From: Norana najaformis
Taxonomy: Eukaryota > Annelida > Clitellata > Crassiclitellata > Hormogastridae
Assembly (NCBI GenBank): GCA_964023275.1
Contig: OZ029915.1
Coordinates: 21,294,775 to 21,358,774 of the forward strand
Direction of reading: 5' to 3'
Length of the DNA stretch: 64,000 nucleotides
Position 1 is the stretch's first letter, and every line of letters starts with the position of its first letter. The notes beneath the pieces were generated by a model, which saw nothing but the letters and a program-made list of their open reading frames with translations, was not told the origin of the DNA and made no database searches. A program made the translations under genes and the position numbers. Below are positions 10,967 through 22,900 of the stretch, one piece after another.

Positions 10967-13900
10967 GTATGTATAGTGCTTTTACTGCGATGTTTACGTA
11001 CTGGGGTTCCCAATCGTCCTGGATCGGCTGGGACAGATGGTAGAAGATGCAATGTTTAGATATCCCTTAGGCCTCCAGGTCAAGATCCAAGAGTCAGGCA
11101 GAGAGACAGCGTGGCAGCTGCGGCGGATGATGTTTGGGATTGGAGAGGAAAGAGGGATAAGAGGAAGAAGGGGTGTCAGGAAAGGATTTGTGAAAGAGGA
11201 ATGTTTTCAGTTTTGAGTGAAAGGCGAATGCAGAAATTGCAATCGATGGAGCATAGGTGAGTTTGTATAATGGGTGAGATAACTGTCACAGTTCTGCGGG
11301 GAGTTTATTCCAGAGTGGTGGGGCAGCTATGGCTATGGAGCGATTACCAAATTTTAAGGACAGTAATTTGTCTCAAGGACAAATATTACAGTCCAATATT
11401 ATGTTAATATTATTATAATATAATGTTGCAATATTATTATATTCTGTATGGTGCCATGCCAGATTCCATGCCCTTTTTCCTCTGGTGGTGATTGTGAGTT
11501 TGCTGAAGTAATTTTGTTTTTCAAGGAAATCGTTTGGGTAAATACTGACTTAGAAACATAGTACAAAATGAGACTGAATAAAAATTAGCTGTTTACAGGC
11601 TTTTTGAGGACTTTCTGTGGACATTGACTAGCCTAGAGCTATTGATTTGTGCCTTGTGCATTGCAATAATGTTGCAATAGAAGTTTCCCGATTAAAATAA
11701 TTATATATGTGTTGATTTACCTGAAACATTACTGTTGTGAAAAGAAGGCTTACAACCGCCAAATTATGCAAAGAGCTGCCAACTATAAATCTTTGCAAGC
11801 ATATTATAACGTATAATATAAGTAAAATTATATATGTAAAAGTGTAAATCTATTGTTGACATACATGTACGTCAGTTAGATCTGCAACAACACTAGCCTC
11901 AAAACGTTCAGTTCTGTCAGTTTAACTGGAAATTCTTTTAATTTAATTTAACTTCATTTTATTTCAATTTCAACTTTCCAGCGAATCAAACAACTTCTGT
12001 TCTTGTTCGATCTTTCTTTCTAGGAACTCCATGTGTTTTCTTCGTTCCTACTGCTTGGTAACCGGTTCTTTCAGCTGTGCTTCCTTTAATGCTGTTTTCA
12101 CTTGTTCTTCTGCCACATGTTCTTGCCTTTCTGCATAAACATTTCCATAGTCATAGACCCAGTGGGTGTTTCTACCAGTTTTTCCACGCTGCCTCCCACT
12201 GCACCTTCTTGCTCTTAGCCAGACTTCTGTGAGAGTTTCCACTGTAGCATCTCAAAACATTTCTTTTATCTGTTCTCTTTTTAACCTGCCTTCTTGAGTG
12301 CCCGTTTTAGTCTATCAGATGACATTTTCTTTAGTTTGGTTTGTTTTTCAATATTAAAACACTCCATCTTACTTGGTTACTTCAAAAATCAGCATAATTT
12401 TTTAAAATTTATTATTACACAATGACTGAAAGTTTACCTAACCTGTTTCTTTTCACATACTGTTGATGCTGTACCTAACTACATTTTCACAACCTTGTAT
12501 CTTGCTAGTTTGTGTCCTTAAATTAAGATAAGAAGATTACATTGCATCTGTTTCATACCAAAGATAGTGAACATCAATAATCCCCAGATTATATGCCTTT
12601 TCTTCTATGAGCTAATCCAATTTTGCGATGTTCGCTCTTCGGCTTCGACAATGCCAGATGCCTTAAATCTTTTACACTGAAACAACCATAGCATATCAGA
12701 TGCCTCAGATATCCCACCATGGTTGAACTAATCGATAATGAGCTATTGCTAAGAGTCTGTGGCTGAATGTGTGCCTCCTTATGATGATCACAGTGGAGGG
12801 ACCTTATGCAATTTCTTTATGCACAGATGGATAGTGCCATTAAGTAATATTTTTCACTGAACATGAAAAGAGCCTCCTTAAATTACACACTTAATTATAA
12901 CACAGAGTCTGATATAACATGGTTGGACAATCTGTTGGAGTTCTAAGGCAAGGAATTTCTTTCTGTTTGACACAGTTGGAAACGTGGATCCCAAATATTT
13001 TTGGTCAGCTGTAGAAAATGACCTCTATAATGTGACCTCATTTTTAATAAGCCTGTCAAAAGCATCGTAGCATGGTATGATTGAATTGTGTTAACTCATT
13101 AGAGTTACAGGTGGACAAACTGCTTAGTGCAAGAAATCACCAGTTGACACTAAATTAATATTTTTTTGCAGTTGATGGCTTGATGATGGTGGCAAGGAAA
13201 TGTGTAATTAGCACGCAGTGAATTTGTTCAATGCATTATTTATAAAATATTTCTCATGATGTGAATATTTTACTTAATTAAGGGTGCAGGTTGCATAGCA
13301 TGCCCATCATATTAAATACATTTGGTGCACTTTTTGTATTTGGATTTTTCCAATTTGGGGATTGAGCTCTTCTGATTTAAGAAGAGTAGGGTAAAAAGGC
13401 TAGAAGATTTTGAGAACATAAGAGTTTGCCTTTTCAACAGAATGATTCTTTTTTCGCTAGAGTAGGAAGTAGCCAAAATACTAATTAGAAAAGTTTCAAG
13501 CCTGTTTTGAAATCAGAAGAGTAAAAATGCAGCCTCCGGCTGGCCAGATGTCGGTCACATATACGTCTGACTGGTATGATTGAATTGTGCTAACTGCTGG
13601 AGCTAATTTTTTTGTACATAGTTTGTTTTGTTAAGAGTTTTTATAGAATTTAATAATTGTAATTTTTTTTTCCTGCAGATCATACTGTAGGTTTATGTTC
13701 TACTGAATTTCTGTACAGGCTTAAAAACAAGTAAGTAACTTGAAATAATGTTTTTACTTGTGCTCTTAATAGTGAACACATGATGTTTAAAGGCAAAAGC
13801 CTATAAATGTGAAAGAGAATTTAGCTATAATAAGTTATAAATATGGCTGGTATAGTTTGTGTTTGATTTTAAAAAATTAATGTACTCTGAACACTCTAAT

Positions 13901-16900
13901 GTTCTGAATAAAGGTGGACAACTGAACAGAAAGAATATTATTAAAGACTGCTTACTATTATTAGGTAAATTGTTCCAAACCCCAACGCAGATTGTTCTTT
14001 CCCCAGTCCCACATGAATATGTAAGAGTATTTATGTATTTGTTTGGACATTAAAGATTTTTCTAGGAGCACATCAAAAGTGGTGCTATATGAGCTTAGAG
14101 TCTGGTTCGGCTGACCTGTTTTCTCTAATAAAACTATGTTCTTGAATGTTGTATATGGTTATGCCAGCTAGTGCATATGCATAAGTAGCAACCCGCTGCT
14201 TAAACTGTCTCCATTAAAATATCATGGTGTAAATCTGTGCTGACAAGTTTGAAACTGACTATCTGCACATGGAACAATACATATATAATTGAGTTTGAGC
14301 TAGTTCATTTTAGACATGAAGTGAATGAAGACTTGCCATTTTCATGCTAACATGTGCTACATGATGAATCACTTGATTGTATTTAGTATTGTGGCCCATA
14401 AATTCTTGTTTTGATTGTGTGCATTTTAGTCCTGAATTTAAGCTGTACTGTTCTCCTGTCTCGCGTGATCTACTGTTACTTGATGACTGTTTTGAAGCAA
14501 TATCGAAATCTATTGTAAGTTTACTTCGAGTATCTTGTCTAAACTTAGCATGGTTAATGAACTTAACAAAGGTGGAAACATGAAGTAAAGGCAAACATCA
14601 ACAGATTAAAAATTTAACTGATTTTATGTCAAAAGTGAACAATGTCCAAAACAGAAGACAATATCCAGCCAAGCTAAGGAGTTCTGACAAGGATGAAATG
14701 AAGTTGTAAAATTTTTGAATATTCTACAAATGAAATTAATAATTTTTAACAGTTAATTTAGGTCATGTGTATCTAGCTAGTTTGCATAAATATATTTTAT
14801 TAACGAATTAATATAATTGCTAAATTATATTTGTTCTATGTGTGTTTTGTGTTTGTGTACACAGGTATCACTGGAGATTGACAGTCCAAGTGTCATCGAT
14901 ATACCTGATACAAAAACAGGAAAGGTTGGTCGCTTCTAAACTGTTGTTGAATGTTTGTGCATGTAACAACATTGGTTATAGCTAAGTGGCTATTGAAAAT
15001 GTTTGTTGAATTGCATGCAGATAATTTGAATTCTGAATATGTCAACTTAATTGAAATATCAGAGAATTTAATCTTTTAGCCGTAGCTGTTTGAATGTAAT
15101 ATTTGACATAATCTCTTGTATGATGTCAGCACATCAAAATGTAAGGGCCCTGAAAAATGCCTGTGTGTAAAATCTAGCAGTAGGATCCTTCCTTGTCAAC
15201 TCAACCTGTGGTCTACACCTTACCCTCTCAGATTTTGATAATTTTTGGCCAGTGTCTTGTCTTGTCTTGTCCATCCTCATTGCTGCGGATCGGAGACCAT
15301 GGCCAACGACGTCAGTCTTCTCCACTCAGTTCTGTCTCTTGCCTTCCTTGTGCAGTCCGCCATCGACATCCCCATCCACTCCGTCACGTCATCCCTCCAG
15401 CGCCTTCTCGGTCTTCCCCGAGGTCTTTTTCCCTCCATATATCCCTGGCATATGAAGGCCGGTAGATTGTCTGCTCTAATCATATGTCCAAAGTAGCTCA
15501 GCTTTCTGCTCATCACCACCTCCAGCAGGCGTCGCTCCGGCTTCAGCTCTTCCAGTAGGTAGATAAATATGTTTTATGAAGAGATGCTAGTTTTAGATCT
15601 TAATATCTGTTATTTCTGGTGATATGAGGCTTGACCCTTTAATTTCTGGAGCTATTAGTCTGACATAGTGTGATGTCTAGAACTGTGGAAAGTAAAAAAC
15701 AGGTGAGTTTGTTTTGTGTTTGTTCTTTCTATTTTTCACGTGCTAAGTCATTTTTTTTTTGTTATTGTAATTTTTCAGGTTGAAAAAACTGTGACTGTTA
15801 CACTGTTACAGGCAGGACACTGTCCAGGATCAGTAATGTAAGATGTTTACACTGTATTTTGTTGTAAAGATTTTACCTGTTAGAAGTTTTTGTTTAACTT
15901 TATGAACCTAAAGTGTATATAAGTTTGTATCTGTGTTGTGATGTTCTCCTGGTAACTGTGGCTTTATTGAATTCACTTACAAACCAACTGGGATCTATGA
16001 GGCAATTTGTGGAAATGCTCAAAAATTAGAACACGATAGGAACAAATTTATTAGTGATCTATATTATGCATACAAGCAAGCTACAAATATTACAGATATA
16101 AACATTAGTTGAAAGTCAGAAAGATGAACATAGCATGTAACACACTAAAGTCCAATTAAATAGATACATTTATGGATCTCGTGGGATGGGCGGAAAAAGG
16201 TGCAGCATAAAGCAGTCATTTGTACATTGAAGCAGACTTATTTTGCATGAAATAGAATTTTTTATTGTAGTTAATTTAATTTTAAGGTTAGGTTGTTGCC
16301 ACTCTAGTAAGATACCACTTGTTTGTGTTTATTATATCATGTTTTATTTTACAAACACTAACCAATCTGCTGAAACAGTTCTTGTTACTTATAGAATGAA
16401 TGTTTTGTCATATAAATGTACCGATAAAGCCTCAAACTTCATTGTCTCGTAATCTGCTTCAAAGTGTTGAACAGTATATGGCTATCTTTAATTCTGTTAG
16501 ATGCTTTAGATAGGTACCAAATCTGAGTAAGCCAGTTACACAGCCAGATAAAATGTGTTCTAATTCCAGTGGTACTGTATGTGTAACTTGTGTGGTAAAG
16601 GTATAATTTCTTGATTGTCTATTATACAAAGTCTGATGGAAGAAGCAGAAGCTGGCTTAAAAGGTGTGTGGGTGTATTTAGAGAGTAATTTATAAATGTT
16701 CATTATCTAATTTACAATAAACTGCACCATACAGGTTATATTTTGTTCTTTTTAGGTTTTTGTTTGAAGGGGATGAAGGTACTGTGCTGTACACGGGCGA
16801 CTTTCGACTGACAAAGCAAGACATTGCTTCCTGTCTGCCGCTTCACTCAGCTGATGGGTCAATTTCTGTTGCAAAGTTTTGTTTTAGACGTAGTTTTGAG

Positions 16901-19900
16901 TTTTTGTGCAAATATCCTATATTTTACCACCTGTGTGCTTGTACACACCAAATCAGTATCATGTGACTCAAAAGGCAGAAGATACCAGAAGTTAGAAACA
17001 ACTTATAAAATGATAGCAATCAACTACTGTGACATCTGGCAGTCTCCAAGCTGCCCGCACACTTATGAGTACATTGGTGATAACATAGTAATGGAGTATG
17101 TTTACAATTGGGTTATTAATAGACTAGCTCTTTCAGTTGTATAGAAATATTAAATATCCACACTGCAAACAGTCATCTTTTAACAGTTAGTCAGTGAAAC
17201 CTATAAATCATTTTACCAATAATAAAGCCTATTCTTAAGCAATCCTACCTAAGCCAGCATTGAATTAAGTAAGAATAAATATTATATTTAATCTAAAAGA
17301 CATCCCTTATTGGCATGCTTATTCAAACTGTGTTGTTTGACTTGGTATTCTTTAGCTCTTGACCCTTTTGATAATTGGCTTTCTCTTCCACTTGTACTTG
17401 GTAGGACCTCCGATTGTATTGTCAAAGACAAACATCTGAATCTCCTGTTCTTCATCTCACCAGATTCTTTTCCCTTTTCACTTCAAAGCTTTGCTGATTT
17501 TCTTGGCTCTGATGTCAAACACAACACCATGCTTTTGAGTTGATCCAGTCGTTCAATATCTCGACAAAGATGACGTGATCAGTCTTCTGATATCTTAACG
17601 AATCATTTATCCTTTGATGGGACTGTCATTCTGGCTGTTAGTTCATTGATCTGGAGTTTTCAGAAGACTTGCAGCGATGTCCTACAACTTCGGCAAATTC
17701 CATGCAACTGAAGAAATAGAATAGAGCTTTGCCATGCATCATTAAAATCGTCTTCTTACTACTAAACATAACAGTCACCAGTTATTTTCCAATTTCTTTA
17801 ACTGGCCCTCAGCTTTCCATATAGTTCTGACGCACAGTGTACTAGCTTTTCCACAAAGTAACGTTGATAATTTTATGTCATGCGATGCTAGCACTTGTTT
17901 ATCTAAACAAAATCATATCTACACTAAATCTCGCATCATATAATCTCTATAAAAAGACAAGCTAACATATCTAATGTAGATGAAATGCAAACACAAAGGA
18001 GAATTGCTGTAACTACTAAACCTAGCCTGATTTAGAAGCAACTGGTGATATTGGCTGAGGCCAAGTAAGTTGCTGTTTAATTGACTGTACACAGAAAGCC
18101 CAGTACAGTGCATTACTTTGGAGCCACATCACAGACCACTCAGATTTGAACTGCTGAGCGTTGAGGTTTGCTATAGCTAATATGCATTTTTGTGCATTAA
18201 TGAAAGGATTAGAGCCAGAGATCATCTGTGAAGTAACAAAACCTGCTTCACTCTAAATCTGTGAAGTGTGACCAGTTGCCTGTATTGGTTTCTTATGGAA
18301 CAGCAAAATCATCTTCAAAACTGGGCTAATCATCTATAAGGTTTTGTACATCTGCCAGCGATACTGTCATCATTCCCTGCAGTCTCATAGGGCTTTTCAT
18401 TGCTCAGGATGATCTTCAGATTTCTCAAATTTGACTTAACTCAAGATGAGCATAGTTTTGGAGGGTGTGCCTTTTCCATCACATACCCCAATTCTGCAGC
18501 GGTCTTCTAGTGCATATGTACTCTATGTTGGCCTGTTGATAATGACTGAAGATGCTTTTCCATTTCCTCAGTTCCCAAGTTTTCAGATTTTATTGAAGAG
18601 AAGTTTCTAGTTCTTTTGAATCGTTCATGTTTCCTTTTTTGTAACCTAGAAGTGTCAAAGAACTGAAGAGTCTGTATGCTGATACAACATTTTGTGTTCC
18701 ACGGGCTTTTTTCATCCCAAAACGTGAGGACAGCATCAACGCAACAATTGACATTGTGCATGACTGGATCAGTCAGAGCCGTGCCCACATTATTCTGCTG
18801 TCATGCAAGGCTAATCTTGGCTATGAACACATGTTCATGAGGCTGAGTGAAAAGTTTCAAATGAAGGTAAATTCACAGAGGTTTTATTAAATGTAAACCT
18901 GCTTGAAATTCTTCTTATGAAGACAAAATTTGACATATTAGGGGATTCTAATTTTTGGTTGAATAAACATTTCTAAATCAGATCTTGGTTATGAATACAT
19001 GTTTAAGAGGCTGTTTTTTAAATTTTTAATCAGTCTAGTGTTAGAGGAAACCAGTATGGGAAGATGATGGTCGAATTGGAATCATTTCAAGTTTAGACTA
19101 TGAATTTCAGAGTATGCATTTATTTGTGTATCTACTTGTTAATGTGTTGCCTATTCAGAACCTCTCAAAGGTGATGAAGAATGGTTACAAATTCGCTGCC
19201 TAGTTTTGTTCATTCTGTCAATTCTTTGATGTCATTCAGGTCTAAAAACAAGACTCCTCTATTTCAACTTGCTTACCCACTATAGCCTAGCTTCTGGTTT
19301 CTCTGCCTTTTCAGACTTTGAGCCAGCTTCTCCAATGGATTATGATTTTGGAATGCGATTTTGACTTAAAGCGACCATCAATTGAAGCATTGGGCATTAT
19401 GATAGCGACACTATAGAAGTCAAGTCATTAGATTAGTTACCCAACAGATCTAAAGAGGCGTGACTCTGGTTCAGCTGAAAATGTACAGTGTACATGGAAC
19501 AGAAGGGATTGTTCATTAAGGACATGCAAAGTGGAGAGGATAGAGGGATCACCAAAATGCAGACAAGCAGAGGGTGTTGTGCTCAATGCAGGCATCTGCA
19601 TCTAAATTTGGTACAGTTATTTCAGTGCAGCCTGTGCCTTAAACCAAAACTTCAGTCAGACAGCAGACAGTCTGTACTGCACTGGATCTAATTGGAGTCT
19701 CTTTGCTGGATGTAGCAATATCAAAGTACCCACCCCTCAGCAGGGTAGTGCGGATGTCCACAAAGGGGGTGTGAGAGAGGGTAGGGAGGATTGCAAAGTA
19801 GGTCATTTTTTGAGGATGTCCTTTCCCACTACAGGGCAGGATTTCACTAAGATTTTAACCTGTATTTAAGTGTATTGTATATGTAATGTGAGGTATTTAC

Positions 19901-22900
19901 TCATTTGCTTGAATCATAGGTGAAAATTTACATTCTAATAATTTTCTGGGTTTGTGTGTTTAGATTCATGTTCACCAGTCTAAATACGACGAGTATAAAA
20001 GAATTGGCAGCTTGGCCGATTACATGACATCTGACCCTTCACAGACACAGATACATGCTTGCAAGTGGCATGTAAGTTATCTGGCTTTTAGTCATGTTTA
20101 TTATTTCTTATTGTCTCTTTTGCCATTATTGCTTGATTGTGGACATTTGGTCATCTGTGTTTGTTGTAAAGAAACTGTACATATGGTGATACTTTGATAT
20201 TAATTTCTGTAGTGTTCATTTTCTGAATCTTTTGAAACTGAAATAGAAATTCTGTAAGACTGGTACACGAAAGCGCATAAAGATGTATGAGAAGTTTTCT
20301 GTCTTTATAATTACATCTTGCACTGAAATTTCTGCATGTTTTGCTGAATTATTGGTGGTACTTCTAACAGGAAATTGCTTTCTAATTTTTTTACCAAACA
20401 GGTTCAAAAACTCTGCCATAATTATTCAGATTTGGAACTTGTTTAGAAATTTGGTGTTAGAGGTTGTCTGTTGTTGAAATTGTCTCAAAATAGTAGTGTA
20501 GTATATGGTGTTTGATTGAGCAGCACTGTATGTGTGGCTGTTTACAGTACATTACACTTTCTGTCATTTTTCTGTTTCTTTAGTCAGGAAGACGTGCTGA
20601 TTCCCTGCTGCCTTGTGGATACCGTCTTGTTGATGGCTTCTTGCCAGTTGAGGTTCGCACGATCGCTTTGTCTACAATGTGGTTTGTCCAGACTGTTGGA
20701 TTGGAAGCATATATGAAGCGCCTGAGCAAAAACTTCTTCCGAGTTTGTTATTCATTTCATTCATCGTACAGTGAAATACGAGATATGATCTTGTACCTTA
20801 GACCTGGCCGAGTTTTTCCAAATGTTATACCAGCTTATGATGATGCATCTGCTGCTCAGGTGTGCAACAACTTCTCTTATGTTTCATTTAATGTGTGAAA
20901 ATACTATTGTTGACATCTTGGTTGACCATGTTATATCGTTTGGTGGCTATATGTTTATGTGCCTGCAGCATTTGAAAATTTCTTTCATGCAAATTTGGTA
21001 TTTTGTTGTAGAACCATAAGGAAATATAAATATCTGTTGTGTCTGTGTCCAAGAAGAAACAGAGCTCTGTAAATTATAAATTCTGATAACTGTCATGCAT
21101 ATGTTCAGTATTATACTGGATAAAGGAACTGTCAATTACAAAAAAAGAGTGTGTTCTGAGCAAGGAAAAATCCAAATGCTTATTTAAGTCCAAAATGGGC
21201 TTGTGTTACAAAAATCTGTAACAAGGAGACAGGTACACAGGACTGTTATCTGTTTCACATGCCTTTGCTGCCTCAAAAAATAAGTTTGCGACCCATTGTG
21301 TGACTTGCTCTATAATATGTATGCCATCTATTGCCTGTGCCACCAGTTGTGCATGCCGAGTATGATTAGTGAGCAACATGTTATTAAAGCCAGCTATTTT
21401 TTAATATTTCAGTTGCAGAAAAGGCTGAACAGTTTTGTTAAGTTGGCCAAAAAGACACATCAGTCTGCTTTGCATTTGAAAGCTGGAGACTTTGGATTAC
21501 TGAAATCACCAAAAGAAAGAAAGCGAAAGCAGTCCAGTTAGTACTTTCCTATCAGTTCTTTAGATGGCCTGATTGGAGGATCTTAATTATGTGTTTATGT
21601 TTTCTAACTTATATGTTGCAATCTTTGAAGTTTACATTGTGGCATGTGTGCATTTGATAACACAGATATGTAATGCTTTCAAGGATGACACCATAGATTT
21701 GGTACAATAAAAAGTGCTAAGAACTTCTTATTCTTGCTCTGCCTTTGTTATGTCAATCACCGAAAGGTTTCTGTGTGGGAGTGGTTGAGCATTGTCCAAT
21801 AGAAGTCATATTGGGAGTTTTCTTATCGTTGAAGTAGTGCTATAAAAATGTTTGGTTGTACACTGGAGACTCATTGTTACACACTTCAGTATAACACAAT
21901 TTCTGCTGTAAAACAGTGGATACATGGGTCCCAAATTTAATTCCACTGTAGAAAATTACATCATCATGATGTGGTCTTGAAATAGGTGGTCCTTGATTTG
22001 ACTCCGAGAGACTGTTATAACAAGTTTCTGGTGTGTAACACTGAGTTACAGTGTTTCTCATTTGCAGATCTAAGACTTAGTAAACCAGTCTCCTCTGAAA
22101 GTTGTTATGAAGTGATGCAAGCAGATTTGCATTTGGGGATGGAAAGCCATCCTTTAACCCACCCTTCCTAACGTAGTTCTGCAGTTTCTACTATTTTATA
22201 GATCTGTTGTTACCTTACAATTACATATTTTCTTTGTTTGGGTGTGTCTGTAAGAAATAAATAAATAATTATGTAGATTTTTGTCTTGTATGTTTGTCGT
22301 ATATTGTTTCCATGATCACAAGCGAAGTTGTTAATAGGATGAGGTGTGTTCTGTTTCCTGTTTATAAGTCTGGAACTGCTAAGGGACAAATCATAGTCCT
22401 GAAGATGTGGCAAGTGTTTCACAAAGCATGCCATTTACTTGTTGTTTACATACATTGAATGTAGGTTTTAAAAGGTACAAAGCAATTCTAGATTCATTGT
22501 AAAGGTGAATCTTTTAAAGCTTTCTCTTTGTTGTAGGTCAGCGGTCACATACTTCAGACTCTCTAAGACTGATATTTGATGAAGATGACAAAAACTGTTC
22601 TGCATCTGCACCAAAAGTTGCCAAGTTTGATGATCACTTGGGTATATCCTCAAAGACTGATTCAAAAGATCTTAAATCTGAAAGTGCACAATGTGAATTT
22701 CCACTTTTGTTTGGGAGCCAGGGATGCAATGGAAATGCTGAAGTGGTGACCAAATCACCAAGCTTAGAGCAAGGAGCTGAGGATGTAGAGAATTGTGTGC
22801 AGGCATCTAAAAATAATTATGCGGATGGGGATAGTTTAGAATTGGATCACAAAAGAGCAATCGATGAAGATTCAGAGGAATCAGACACTGATCCAGAAAT

